A DNA stretch of 39,218 bases from Candidatus Caribbeanibacter nitroreducens (GCA_947581645.1 CANPVF010000161.1:1-39218); one strand, 5' to 3'; shown: positions 25,653 through 34,286, counted from the stretch's first letter. Numbers and translations are program-made. The notes: a model not told the origin generated them from the letters alone.

Positions 25653-26366
25653 ATGCCGAAAGAGCACTTCGACCAGCAGCTCGACACGCTCAAGCAGCGG
25701 CTCCTGGACATGTCGCACGGCGTCGAGGAGCAGGTCGCGGAGGCGGTGGCCCTGGCCACGCGCCAGGAGAGCATCGAGCCGGAGGAGATCCTCGAGCGGG
25801 ACCAGGAGATCGACGACGAAGAGGTCGCCATCGAGGAGACGGCCATCGAGCTGCTGGCGCTCCACCAGCCCATGGCCATCGACCTGCGGACCATCGTCAC
25901 GATCCTCAAGATCAACAACGACCTGGAGCGGGTCGGCGATCACGCGGTCAACATCGCCGAGGCGGTTCTGCGGCTGCGGGAGAAGGGCGAGTACCCGCCG
26001 GTGCCCCCGCAGCTGGAGGAGATGAACCGGCTCGCGCGTGGCATCCTTCGGGACGCGCTGGACGCCTTCGTGAACCTGGACGCGGAGACGGCCCGTCAGC
26101 TGGGGGCCCGTGACGACGAGGTCGACGCCCTGCACGAGTCGGTGTTCCGGGTGATGCTCACCCACATGCTGGACGAGGACATCTCGGCCTGCCTCCAGAT
26201 GCTCCTCATCAGCCGCAACATCGAGCGGATCGCCGACCACGCCGTCAACATCGGCGAGGACGTGGTCTACCTGGTGCAGGGCCGCACCATCCGCCATACC
26301 GGAGGAAAGGACGAGGAGGGAGAGGGCGGCGGTCGGCAGCGCGACGGGTCCCCGGTCAGCGCGTAG
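25653..26366 (+). CDS. phoU: Phosphate signalling protein PhoU
   Basis: This 237-aa cytoplasmic helical protein links the Pst transporter to PhoR and represses the Pho response when phosphate is plentiful. Both PhoU repeats are visible, each with the metal-binding pattern: ILKINNDLERVGDHAVNIAE (about 88-107) and LLISRNIERIADHAVNIGED (about 190-209). The length is typical. It is the last gene of the porin-pstSCAB-phoU operon, 32 bp after pstB, and a strong symmetric hairpin follows. Confidence 0.95.
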   Translation: MPKEHFDQQLDTLKQRLLDMSHGVEEQVAEAVALATRQESIEPEEILERDQEIDDEEVAIEETAIELLALHQPMAIDLRTIVTILKINNDLERVGDHAVNIAEAVLRLREKGEYPPVPPQLEEMNRLARGILRDALDAFVNLDAETARQLGARDDEVDALHESVFRVMLTHMLDEDISACLQMLLISRNIERIADHAVNIGEDVVYLVQGRTIRHTGGKDEEGEGGGRQRDGSPVSA

Positions 26367-26381
26367 GCTCGGACCTCCTCC

Positions 26382-26409
26382 CGCGGCGGATCCGGCCGGA
26401 CCCGCCGCG
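26382..26409. terminator. Bidirectional hairpin between phoU and the second porin
   Basis: CGCGGCGG (26382-26389) pairs with CCGCCGCG (26402-26409). The inside is itself a palindrome (TCCGGCCGGA, 26391-26400). The hairpin sits in the 48-bp gap between two convergent genes and could end both transcripts. There is no T-run. Confidence 0.6.
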
Positions 26410-26414
26410 CCGCC

Positions 26415-27614
26415 TCAGAAGCCGGTCTGCAGCCGAATGATGAACTGCCCGTCGGCCAGACCGCCGGGCAGGGGGCTCGGGACCGGCGACGTGACGCCGT
26501 CGTTCGGAGGTGCCGTCGACTCGTCCAGCCGGGCGGCCCACTGCAGCCCGAGCCGGGCGTCCAGCCCGGGATAGACGTTCGCCCCCAGGACCAGGAAGTC
26601 CCTCCGTCCCGCCGCCGGGGGATCGAAGCTGTCCACCCGCCCGATCAGGTCCACCAGGCCGCCCCAGAGCTTGTACCCGCCCTCCACGGAGACCCCCTCG
26701 GCCACCTGCGTCGGCGCCCCGGTGCTCCCGTCGATCAGCGGCTCCGGTTCGTACTCCCCCCGCACGTACTCGCCGGCCAGGAACACGCCCCTGTAGGCCA
26801 CCTGCAGGTCGCCGCCCAGCAGGAGTCGCTCGCCCCGGAAGTCCGTGGCGTCGGCCAGCGGCGCGTGGAAGGGCCCGGCGTCCGAGACGTCCCGCCCGCT
26901 CTCGTCCGCGAAGGCGGCGCTGCCCCCGACGGTGACGTTCAGCTCGTCGTAGAACTGCACGTCGCCGCCGAGGCGGCTGAACTCCAGGCGGCCGGCGTAC
27001 AGCATCAGACCGTCGGGGTTCTCGGCCGTCCGTCCCTCGCCGTTGAACACGCCGGCCCGGTAGCGGAGCCGGCGGTCCAGGACGTCGCCGGCGAGCTGGA
27101 CGCCCACCTGGCGCAGCGGGGCCAGGGCGGCCGGCCCCTGGGCGCGCTCGGCGAACTGGAGCTCCGCCGGCCCCATCAGGGCCTCCCGGCTGAAGGGGGC
27201 CTTGAACTGTCCCGCCGAGACCCGGAGCTCCGGACGCAGGGGAACCGTGAGGCGGGCGTCCAGGAGGCTCAGGTCGCGGTCCGCCGGGTCGAAGCCGGTC
27301 TTCACCAGGTACTCCACGCCGAGCCCGGCGGTGCCGGAGGCGGAGAGGCGCGCGTGGAAGAGGTCGAAGGCGGTGCTGCGGGCCGACTCCGGGGGCTCGG
27401 CCCGAAAGCCGGCGATGAGCAGGCCGCCGACCTCGACGCCGGGGCGGCCCGCCGGGCCGCCCGCTCCGCCGCCCTGGGCCAGCGCCGCGCCGGGGGTGGC
27501 CGGGAGCAGCAGGAGGGCCGCCGCGAGGGCCGCCGCCCATCCGGGCCCGAGCCCCGACGTGTCGGCACGCCCCTCTCCGTCCGTTCTGTCCGTACCGGGA
27601 ATGTGGTGTCTCAC
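26415..27614 (-). CDS. Second OprO/OprP-like porin
   Basis: This 399-aa outer-membrane beta-barrel is of the porin O/P type. GTG 27614 has a very strong GGAGGAGAGGAG Shine-Dalgarno and overlaps the stop of the CPBP gene (GTGA), so translation is coupled. A long polar N-terminus leads into the hydrophobic signal core (AAALAAALLLLPATPGAALAQ). The porin O/P core is seen in LFHARLSASGTAGLGVEYLV, PELRVSAGQFKAPFSREALM and the acidic/basic loop region after it. The last residues QFIIRLQTGF end in Phe, as needed for insertion. No PhoB box is visible before its operon, so its link to phosphate rests on homology and on its place beside phoU. Confidence 0.85.
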   Translation of the reverse strand: MRHHIPGTDRTDGEGRADTSGLGPGWAAALAAALLLLPATPGAALAQGGGAGGPAGRPGVEVGGLLIAGFRAEPPESARSTAFDLFHARLSASGTAGLGVEYLVKTGFDPADRDLSLLDARLTVPLRPELRVSAGQFKAPFSREALMGPAELQFAERAQGPAALAPLRQVGVQLAGDVLDRRLRYRAGVFNGEGRTAENPDGLMLYAGRLEFSRLGGDVQFYDELNVTVGGSAAFADESGRDVSDAGPFHAPLADATDFRGERLLLGGDLQVAYRGVFLAGEYVRGEYEPEPLIDGSTGAPTQVAEGVSVEGGYKLWGGLVDLIGRVDSFDPPAAGRRDFLVLGANVYPGLDARLGLQWAARLDESTAPPNDGVTSPVPSPLPGGLADGQFIIRLQTGF

Positions 27615-28330
27615 GTGATCTCCTCTCCTCCCGGGGGAACGAGCGTCCGCCATCCCCCGAGTCCGATAGCCAGATTGATCCAGAAGTGGGCGACGATGGC
27701 CGGGTACAGGCTGCCCGTGAACACGACGGGCAGCGCCAGGAGGGCCCCGAGCACTCCGGCCCTCACGACGCCGATGGCGCGCTGGTAGCCGTGTCCGACG
27801 CCGAAGGCGACGGAGACCACGGCCACCGCGAGCCAGACGCTCCCCGTCCAGTCGACCAGGCCGTGGAGCAGGAAGCCGCGGAACAGGTACTCCTCGCCCA
27901 CGCCGGCCACGGCCGATACCGCCGCGAAGCCCCACCGCTCGCCCCGGTTCCTGGGGAGCAGGAACCGAACCAGGGGGCTCTCCTCGGCGCCGGCGAGCTG
28001 GCCCAGGCGGGTGAGGGCCCACACCACGGCGAGCCCGGCCAGCGAGAGGCCCACCGTCCACAGGGCCAGCTCCCGGGGCGGGCCCGCCTGCCAGCCCAGG
28101 TCCCCGCCGTCCAGGCCCGTGAGGGCGGCGACGGCCCAGGTGACCAGGGCCAGCGCGCCCACGGAGACCACCGTCGACAGGTAGAGGACGCGGCGGGCGC
28201 CGGGCAGCTCCTCCAGCTCCTCCTCGTCGGGGACCCCCCGTGAGGCCACCAGCGGGAGCCCCACCAGCAGGAGGACGAGGAACCCCCTGGCGACGAGGGT
28301 CCACTCGGCGGATGTGGCCAGTTCGTACAC
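27611..28330 (-). CDS. CPBP-family intramembrane protease
   Basis: This 239-aa membrane protein has about 7-8 helices. It carries the CPBP/Abi motifs: EEYLFRG (Glu146, Glu147, Arg151), a His in AFGVGHGY (His180), and HFWINL (His215, Asn219). These form the glutamic-protease active site of the Rce1-like group. GTG 28330 is chosen because the first helix follows directly. The longer frame upstream runs Arg/Pro-rich into the nadE promoter region. The substrate is unknown. The 4-nt overlap with the porin gene suggests joint expression, although a role in porin or signal processing is only inference. Confidence 0.88.
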   Translation of the reverse strand: MYELATSAEWTLVARGFLVLLLVGLPLVASRGVPDEEELEELPGARRVLYLSTVVSVGALALVTWAVAALTGLDGGDLGWQAGPPRELALWTVGLSLAGLAVVWALTRLGQLAGAEESPLVRFLLPRNRGERWGFAAVSAVAGVGEEYLFRGFLLHGLVDWTGSVWLAVAVVSVAFGVGHGYQRAIGVVRAGVLGALLALPVVFTGSLYPAIVAHFWINLAIGLGGWRTLVPPGGEEIT

Positions 28331-28443
28331 TCGTGCTCGTCCGTTCTGGAGGTGTTCGCTCTGCCTCGACCGGTCGGTGAGGCCCGGGCGGTCCGGCGGC
28401 CTCGTTGACAGGCGCGGAGAGCGGAGAGACGTTTCCGCGCACG

Positions 28444-30318
28444 ATGATCGATCTGGCGATCGCCCAGTACGAGCCGCGGAAGGCTGCCCCGGAGGACAGC
28501 CTGGAGAGTATCGGCGAGGTCCTCCGCCGGGCAACGAGCGGCGACCGGAGCGCCGACCTGGTCCTCTTCCCGGAGGCCTCCCTCACCGGGTACGACCTGG
28601 AGGGCGGCGTGCGGGAGTGCGCCCGGACGGCGACCTGGGTGGACCGGCGGCTGCAGGAGGTCTGGGCCGCCGGGGGAAGCGACGGGGTCGTGGACGTGGC
28701 CCTGGGATTCTACGAGCGCCACGACGGCCACCTGTACAACTCGCTCCTCTACACCCAGCTCGGCGGCCGGGACCCCGGAATCCGGCGCGTGCACCGAAAG
28801 GTCTTCCTCCCCACCTACGGCGTCTTCCGCGAGAGCCGCTTCCTGGACGCCGGAAGCGGCGTCCGGGCCTTCGACACCCGGTGGGGACGCGTCGCGTGCC
28901 TGGTCTGCGAGGACCTGTTCCACTCCCTCCTCCCCACCGTCGCCGCCCTGCAGGGGGCCGAGCTCATCCTGGTCTCCAGCGCCGCCCCGGCCCGCGGCGC
29001 CGGGCCCGGCGGCCGGGGGCCGGACAGCGCGAAGACGTGGGACCGCATCGCCCGCCGGACGGCCTCGGAGCACGGGGTCTACGTGGCGGTCTCCCAGATG
29101 GTGGGCTCCGAGGGAGGAAAGGCCTACGCCGGCCCCGCGCTCCTGGCCGGACCCGACGGGCGGATCCTCCGCCGGGCGCCGCTCTTCGACGAGCACCTGC
29201 TCGCGGCGCGGCTGGACCGGGAGCAGATCTTCCTGGCCCGCCGGGACGAGCCGCTGCTGGCCGACCTGCGGGAGGCCCTGCCCCGGGTGCTGGAGAACTC
29301 ACCGCTGGCGCCGCCGGAGGAGTGGGCGGACCCGGCCGTCGCCCCCGGCGGGGAGACCGCCGGGAAGGCGGACGCAGAGGAGGACGACGACGGAGGCGTC
29401 ACCGCGCAGACGCCCGCTCACCGCGAAGCGCGGGCTCCCGGCGGGGACCCCGAGGCCGCCGGCGCGCCGGACCCGGACGACCGCTCGCCGCTGGAGATCG
29501 ACCCGGAGCTGGTGGAGCAGTGGCTGGTGCGCTTCCTCCGGCGGGAGGTCCGGGAGCAGCGGGGGTTCGACCGGGCCGTGCTCGCCCTCTCCGGGGGCGT
29601 CGACTCGGCCACCTCCCTGGGGCTCGCGGCCCGGGCCCTGGGTCCGGAGAACGTCACCGCGCTCTGGCTCCCCACGGAGACCAATCGGCCGGAGAGCCGC
29701 GAAGACGCCGAAGAGGTGGCGGAGACCTTCTGGGTGGACCTGGAGGAGATCGACATCTCCGACGCCGTCGAGGGCTACGTGCGGGGTCAGGAGCCCGAGA
29801 TCAGCGACCGCCGCCGGGGAAACGTGGCGGCGCGCACCCGGATGATCGTGCTCTACGACCAGTCGGTGGCCCTGGACGCCCTGCCCATCGGAACGGGCAA
29901 CAAGTCGGAGCGCCTGCTGGGCTACTTCACCTGGCACGCCGACGACGCGCCGCCGGTGAACCCGCTGGGCGACCTCTTCAAGTGCCAGGTCCGGGCCCTG
30001 GCGCGGCACCTGGGCGTGCCGGAGGGCGTCGTGGAGAAGCCGCCGAGCGCCGGCCTGGTGGAGGGGCAGACCGACGAGGGCGACCTGGGGGTCACCTACG
30101 ACGAGGCCGACCTGATCCTCCACCACCTCGTCCGGGGGGAGCGCCCCGAGCGGCTGGTGGAGTGCGGCTTCGACGCCGAGGCCGTGGAGATCGTCCACCG
30201 GCGGCTGGAGGGCACCCACTGGAAGCGGCGCCCGCCCACGGTGGCCATGGTCTCCGACTCGGCCATCGGCGAGGGGTATCTGCGGCCGGTGGACTACCCG
30301 CCGCCGGGACGACGCTGA
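28444..30318 (+). CDS. nadE: Glutamine-dependent NAD+ synthetase
   Basis: This 624-aa enzyme amidates nicotinate adenine dinucleotide to NAD+, taking ammonia from glutamine. The N-terminal nitrilase-type glutaminase (about 1-280) shows the triad Glu44 (LFPEASLTGYD), Lys119 (VHRKVFLP) and Cys155 (ACLVCEDLF). The C-terminal synthetase has the PP-loop SGGVDSAT (383-390) and later GTGNKSERLLGYFTWHADDA. Between them about 55 residues (292-348) are rich in Asp, Glu, Gly, Ala and Pro and look disordered, which makes the protein longer than usual. ATG 28444 starts where similarity starts. An in-frame TTG at 28405 is possible. The gene is divergent from the CPBP gene. Confidence 0.93.
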   Translation: MIDLAIAQYEPRKAAPEDSLESIGEVLRRATSGDRSADLVLFPEASLTGYDLEGGVRECARTATWVDRRLQEVWAAGGSDGVVDVALGFYERHDGHLYNSLLYTQLGGRDPGIRRVHRKVFLPTYGVFRESRFLDAGSGVRAFDTRWGRVACLVCEDLFHSLLPTVAALQGAELILVSSAAPARGAGPGGRGPDSAKTWDRIARRTASEHGVYVAVSQMVGSEGGKAYAGPALLAGPDGRILRRAPLFDEHLLAARLDREQIFLARRDEPLLADLREALPRVLENSPLAPPEEWADPAVAPGGETAGKADAEEDDDGGVTAQTPAHREARAPGGDPEAAGAPDPDDRSPLEIDPELVEQWLVRFLRREVREQRGFDRAVLALSGGVDSATSLGLAARALGPENVTALWLPTETNRPESREDAEEVAETFWVDLEEIDISDAVEGYVRGQEPEISDRRRGNVAARTRMIVLYDQSVALDALPIGTGNKSERLLGYFTWHADDAPPVNPLGDLFKCQVRALARHLGVPEGVVEKPPSAGLVEGQTDEGDLGVTYDEADLILHHLVRGERPERLVECGFDAEAVEIVHRRLEGTHWKRRPPTVAMVSDSAIGEGYLRPVDYPPPGRR

Positions 30319-30337
30319 GGCCACCGGGGCCGGGCGG

Positions 30338-30354
30338 CGGAGACGTGCTCTCCG
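30338..30354. terminator. Small hairpin between convergent nadE and DUF488 genes
   Basis: CGGAGA (30338-30343) pairs with TCTCCG (30349-30354) around a 5-base loop, in a very GC-rich 58-bp gap between convergent stops. There is no T-run. Confidence 0.35.
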
Positions 30355-30376
30355 GCCGCGCCCCGGCCGGAACGCC

Positions 30377-30640
30377 TCACTCGAACAGCTCCGGCTGCTC
30401 CACGTCGGTCCCCGGATAGACCACCCGTCCGTCTCCCGCCGCCTCGGCCATCGGACGGAGCGAGTGCCCGTCGGTCCGTCCCTCGTCCAGGATGTGCCGC
30501 ACCCCCAGGCCGCGGGCCACCAGGTGGTCGGCGATGATCTGCCGGTGGCAGCGCCAGGGCACCGCCTCGGCGCACATGGCCGCCACCCGCCGCTCCCGGG
30601 CCTCCGCCGAGCGGGTCGAGTGGCCCACGGTGAACGTCAT
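30377..30640 (-). CDS. DUF488-family protein lacking its middle
   Basis: This 87-aa product joins the two ends of a DUF488 protein. MTFTVGHSTRS is the family's N-terminal strand and loop. It runs directly into RRVAAMCAEAVPWRCHRQII and the C-terminal part (VRHILDEGRTDGHSL to YPGTDVEQPELF), which normally lie about 95-110 residues later. The usual VDVR segment and central helices are missing, while the frame is intact. This looks like an in-frame internal deletion, either a remnant of a gene or a real minimal form. The ATG at 30640 is where similarity begins, but its Shine-Dalgarno is weak. DUF488 function is not established. Confidence 0.75.
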   Translation of the reverse strand: MTFTVGHSTRSAEARERRVAAMCAEAVPWRCHRQIIADHLVARGLGVRHILDEGRTDGHSLRPMAEAAGDGRVVYPGTDVEQPELFE

Positions 30641-30750
30641 GGCACCGAACTGGTACGCGGCCTCTGCGGTTCCGGTTCCCCGCCCGTCCCTGCCTCCACG
30701 CACGCGGGCACCGCGTCTCCGCGGAGAGGCCGCGGCCGGAACGATTCTCG

Positions 30751-30779
30751 TTGAAGCCGCCCCCCTCGTTCGTTACCAT
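30751..30779 (+). promoter_or_regulatory. Candidate promoter of the aconitase gene
   Basis: TTGAAG (30751-30756) and TACCAT (30774-30779) are each 4-of-6 matches, with a 17-bp spacer. The leader would be about 150 nt and shows no RNA motif that I recognise. The rest of the 295-bp gap (30641-30935) holds no gene. Confidence 0.4.
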
Positions 30780-30935
30780 TCCGCGCCCGATGGCGCACGC
30801 GGGCGGTCGACCCGACGGCCCGTCTCCGCCGCCAGGACCGTCGGCCCGTCGGCCGCACCCGCGGCCGGTCCGGCCGACCGACGCAGACGCCGTTCGTCCG
30901 AACGCCGCACGCCTCTTTCCAGACGGGAGAATCAA

Positions 30936-32879
30936 GTGGGCCAGAACGTCGCCGAGAAGCTGATCGATTCGCATCTCCTGGAGGGGGACATGACCCCCGG
31001 CGAGGAGATCGGGATCCGCATGGACCAGACCCTGACGCAGGACGCCACGGGCACCCTGGTCATGCTGGAGCTGGAGGCCATGGGCCTCGAGCGGGTGAAG
31101 ACCGATCTCTCCGCCCAGTACGTGGACCACAACCTCATCCAGGAGGACAACAAGAACCCCGACGATCACTTCTTCCTCCAGAGCGCCTGCAAGAAGTTCG
31201 GCGCCTGGTACAGCCGCCCCGGGAACGGCGTCAGCCACCCGGTGCACCAGGAGCGGTTCGGGAAGCCCGGCAAGACGCTGGTGGGCTCCGACAGCCACAC
31301 GCCGGCGGCCGGCGCCATCGGCATGCTGGCCATCGGGTCCGGCGGCATGGACGTGGCCATGTGCATGGCCGGCGAGCCCTACTACTTCAAGATGCCCGAG
31401 GTGTGGGGCGTGGAGCTCACCGGCGAGCTGCCGGACTGGGTGAGCGCCAAGGACGTGATCCTGGAGATGCTCCGCCGCCACGACGTGGACGGCGCCGTGG
31501 GCCGGATCATCGAGTACTACGGCCCCGGCCTGGACGAGCTCGAGACCATGGACCGCCACGTCATCGCCAACATGGGTACCGAGCTCGGCGCCACGAGCAC
31601 CGTCTTCCCGGCGGACGACGAGGTGCGGCGGTTCATGAAGGGCCAGGACCGCGAGGAGGACTTCACGCGCCTCGAGGCGGACCCCGACGCCACCTACGAC
31701 CACCACGAGCAGATCGACCTCTCCGAGCTGGAGCCGCTCATCGCGAAGCCCTCGAGCCCGGGCAACGTGGTGCCGGTGCGCGAGGAGGTGGGCCGCGACC
31801 TGTCGCAGGCCTACATCGGCTCCTCGGCGAACCCCGGCTACCGCGACTTCGCGGTGGCGGCCGAGATGGTCGAGGGGAAGCAGGTGAAGACGGACGTCTC
31901 CTTCGACGTGAACCCCACGTCGCGCCAGATCCTGGAGAACCTGGACCGGGACGACCACCTGCTGAGCCTCATCCACTCCGGCGCCCGCATCCACCAGGCC
32001 GGGTGCAACGGGTGCATCGGGATGGGCCAGGCGCCGGCCACCGACACCAACAGCCTGCGCACGGTGCCGCGCAACTTCCCCGACCGGTCGGGCACCAAGG
32101 AGGACCGGGTCTTCCTGGTGAGCCCCGAGACGGCCACCGCCTCGGCGCTCCGCGGCGAGATCACCGACCCCCGGGACCTGGACATGCCGTACCCGGACGT
32201 CTCGGACCCCGACGACCCGATCGTCAACGAGCAGTCGCTGGAGGCGCCGCCGTCGCCGGAAGAGAGCCGGAAGGTGGAGCTCAGGAAGGGGCCCAACGTC
32301 TCCTCCATTCCCCACCTGGACCCGATCCCCGACCACGTGGAGATCCCGATCAACTTCAAGGCGGAGGACGACATCTCCACGGACGAGATCCTGCGGGCCG
32401 GCACCGACGTGCTCCCGTACCGGAGCAACATCCCGGAGATCAGCAAGTTCTCCTTCGACGTGGTCGACCCGAACTACTACGACAAGGCCATGGACACCCG
32501 CGACGACGGCGGACACGCCGTGGTCGGCGGCAAGAACTACGGCCAGGGGTCGAGCCGCGAGCACGCCGCCCTGGCGCCCCGCTACCTGGGCCTGCGCGTG
32601 GTGGTGGCCCGCGACTACGCCCGGATCCACTGGCAGAACCTGGTCAACTTCGGCGTCCTGCCGCTCAACTTCATCGACGACCAGGACTACGAGCTCTTCT
32701 CGCAGGGCGACGAGCTCCGGATCCGCGACATCCACGACCAGGTGCGCGCCGGCTCCGAGGTGGAGGTGGAGAACGCCACCACCGGCCGCACCGTCACGAC
32801 CCGCCACCTGCTCTCGGACCGTCAGCAGGAGGTCCTCTTCAAGGGCGGGATGATCAACTGGATGAAGGAACGAATCTGA
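30936..32879 (+). CDS. acn: Aconitate hydratase (single-chain, Aquifex-like type)
   Basis: This 647-aa TCA-cycle enzyme interconverts citrate and isocitrate. GTG 30936 has GGGAGA six bases upstream. Motifs include VDHN (63-66), GSDSHTPAAGAIGML (117-131), AGCNGCIGMGQAP with cluster ligands Cys357 and Cys360, the swivel-domain DDISTDEIL and GGKNYGQGSSREHAALAPRY. It has the domain order and size of the roughly 650-aa aconitase subfamily, shorter than AcnA/AcnB. The usual first ligand region GSCTN reads GSSAN (Ser297), so one of the three cluster cysteines is absent at that place. This may be normal in the subfamily. The SDR gene follows after 17 bp and is probably cotranscribed. Confidence 0.93.
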   Translation: MGQNVAEKLIDSHLLEGDMTPGEEIGIRMDQTLTQDATGTLVMLELEAMGLERVKTDLSAQYVDHNLIQEDNKNPDDHFFLQSACKKFGAWYSRPGNGVSHPVHQERFGKPGKTLVGSDSHTPAAGAIGMLAIGSGGMDVAMCMAGEPYYFKMPEVWGVELTGELPDWVSAKDVILEMLRRHDVDGAVGRIIEYYGPGLDELETMDRHVIANMGTELGATSTVFPADDEVRRFMKGQDREEDFTRLEADPDATYDHHEQIDLSELEPLIAKPSSPGNVVPVREEVGRDLSQAYIGSSANPGYRDFAVAAEMVEGKQVKTDVSFDVNPTSRQILENLDRDDHLLSLIHSGARIHQAGCNGCIGMGQAPATDTNSLRTVPRNFPDRSGTKEDRVFLVSPETATASALRGEITDPRDLDMPYPDVSDPDDPIVNEQSLEAPPSPEESRKVELRKGPNVSSIPHLDPIPDHVEIPINFKAEDDISTDEILRAGTDVLPYRSNIPEISKFSFDVVDPNYYDKAMDTRDDGGHAVVGGKNYGQGSSREHAALAPRYLGLRVVVARDYARIHWQNLVNFGVLPLNFIDDQDYELFSQGDELRIRDIHDQVRAGSEVEVENATTGRTVTTRHLLSDRQQEVLFKGGMINWMKERI

Positions 32880-32896
32880 GGAAGAGGAGCCAGAGG

Positions 32897-33607
32897 ATGG
32901 ACATCTCGACGGCGGGCGCGCTGGTCACCGGCGGGAGCAGCGGCATCGGGCGGGCCACCGCCCGCCTGCTCTCCGACCGGGGCGCCGACGTGGTGATCTG
33001 CGCCCGGGGCGGCGACCGGCTCCGGGAGGCGGCGGCCGAGACCGGCGCCCACCCGGTGCAGGCGGACGTGAGCGACGAGGGGGACGTCCGGCGCCTGGTC
33101 CGGGAGACGGTGGACGAGCTGGACGGCGACTACGACGTGCTGATCAACAACGCCGGCTTCGGCGCCGGCTCCCGGCTGGTGGACCTCACCGCCGAGCAGA
33201 TGCGGAGCGTGTGGGAGACGAACGTCCTGGGCGCCATGTTCGTGGCCCGGGAGTCGGCCCGCCACTTCGTGGAGCGGGAGCGCGGCAACATCGTGAACAT
33301 CGGCTCCACCGCCGGCCGGAACGGCTACCCCGGCGGGACGGCGTACGCCTCCAGCAAGTTCGCGCTCCGGGGCATGTCCGACTGCTGGCGCTCGGAGCTC
33401 CGCTCCCAGGGCATCCGGGTGATGCACCTGGACCCGAGCGAGGTGCAGACGGCCTTCGGCCGCCGCGATCCGGACGAGCAGCCCGAGAACCCGACGAAGC
33501 TCCGTCCCGAGGAGATCGCCCACGCCATCGTGAGCGCGCTGGAGATGGACGACCGGGGCTTCATCCCGGAGTTCAGCGTCTGGGCCACGAACCCGCAGGA
33601 GCGGTAG
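32897..33607 (+). CDS. Short-chain dehydrogenase/reductase
   Basis: This 236-aa NAD(P)-dependent oxidoreductase has a Rossmann fold. The cofactor motif is TGGSSGIG (11-18), NNAG lies at 84-87, and the catalytic residues are Ser137, Tyr150 and Lys154 in the YASSK motif. The Arg in ICARGGDR after the second strand favours NADP(H). The C-terminus (DPSEVQTAFGRR) resembles 3-oxoacyl-ACP-reductase-like SDRs, but the substrate cannot be named. ATG 32897 follows AGGAGCCAGAGG. It lies 17 bp after the aconitase gene and is convergent with the cupredoxin gene. Confidence 0.92.
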   Translation: MDISTAGALVTGGSSGIGRATARLLSDRGADVVICARGGDRLREAAAETGAHPVQADVSDEGDVRRLVRETVDELDGDYDVLINNAGFGAGSRLVDLTAEQMRSVWETNVLGAMFVARESARHFVERERGNIVNIGSTAGRNGYPGGTAYASSKFALRGMSDCWRSELRSQGIRVMHLDPSEVQTAFGRRDPDEQPENPTKLRPEEIAHAIVSALEMDDRGFIPEFSVWATNPQER

Positions 33608-33640
33608 AGAGGCGCAGCCGGGGCGGCGGCCGCCGGGCCC

Positions 33641-34279
33641 TCAGGCCGCGGACGGCGGGCCGGCGCGAGCCGGGGTGACGCGCCCCTCCTCCAGGACCCG
33701 AGAGACGGAGGGGAAGCCGTTCCGGGCGGCCGCGGGTAGATCGGGGACGTCGGAGCCGTCGCCGCCCCGCGGGGCGAGCTCCCGCTCCCGGGCTCCGCCG
33801 TTCCACCCCGGAAGCTCCAGGTGGCTGGTGCGGTCCTCCCGGGCCACCACGATCCGTCCCACCATGCCCGCCGCCTCGTGCGGCCGACAGAGGTAGTCGT
33901 AGACCCCCTCCCGCCGGAACGTGTGCTCGTACGTCTCCCCGGCGCCCGTGAGGTAGCCGGAGTCCCACGCAGCGGCCGCCCCCGGGATTCGGAGCGGAAA
34001 CTCGCCGTTCTCCGGGTGATAGGCCGTGCTCGTGTGCACGCCCCGATCGACGACCCATCGGACCGTCTCTCCCGGCTCGACCCGGAGGCCGACGGGCTCG
34101 AACCAGACGTCGGCTCCTCCGCTGGCGGTTCGCATCCTCACCTCCGCGGGACCCGCCCCTCGGGAGCGCACGCCCCGTATGGACGGGGCCTCCCCGAGGA
34201 GGAGGTGACCGGCGGCGAGGCCGCTGGCCACCAGGAAGCTCCTGCGGGAGACGCTGGACGTCCGTTCGTCCTTCGTCAC
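33641..34279 (-). CDS. Tat-exported plastocyanin-like cupredoxin
   Basis: This 212-aa periplasmic electron carrier has a twin-arginine signal (SRRSFLVASG, Arg12-Arg13) that predicts export of the folded copper protein. The cupredoxin fold runs from about 46 to 146. Copper ligands are a His in GVHTSTAYHPEN (His82 most likely) and the cluster YLCRPHEAAGM with Cys131, His134 and Met139, a type 1 blue-copper site. A hydrophilic C-terminal tail of about 65 residues has no recognised domain. GTG 34279 is chosen because it lies 7 nt after the previous stop and gives a complete Tat signal. It is the last gene of the cytochrome-TTHB210-cupredoxin unit. Confidence 0.88.
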   Translation of the reverse strand: MTKDERTSSVSRRSFLVASGLAAGHLLLGEAPSIRGVRSRGAGPAEVRMRTASGGADVWFEPVGLRVEPGETVRWVVDRGVHTSTAYHPENGEFPLRIPGAAAAWDSGYLTGAGETYEHTFRREGVYDYLCRPHEAAGMVGRIVVAREDRTSHLELPGWNGGARERELAPRGGDGSDVPDLPAAARNGFPSVSRVLEEGRVTPARAGPPSAA

Positions 34280-34286
34280 CGTCCCG

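Noticed and set aside
28405-28410. TTGACA, a perfect -35 hexamer before nadE
   Set aside because: No -10-like hexamer lies 16-19 bp downstream (sequence there is GAGAC-GTTTCC).
30771-30777. CGTTACC before the aconitase gene, identical to the Pho heptamer
   Set aside because: No related heptamer lies 11 bp to either side, so it is not a PhoB box.
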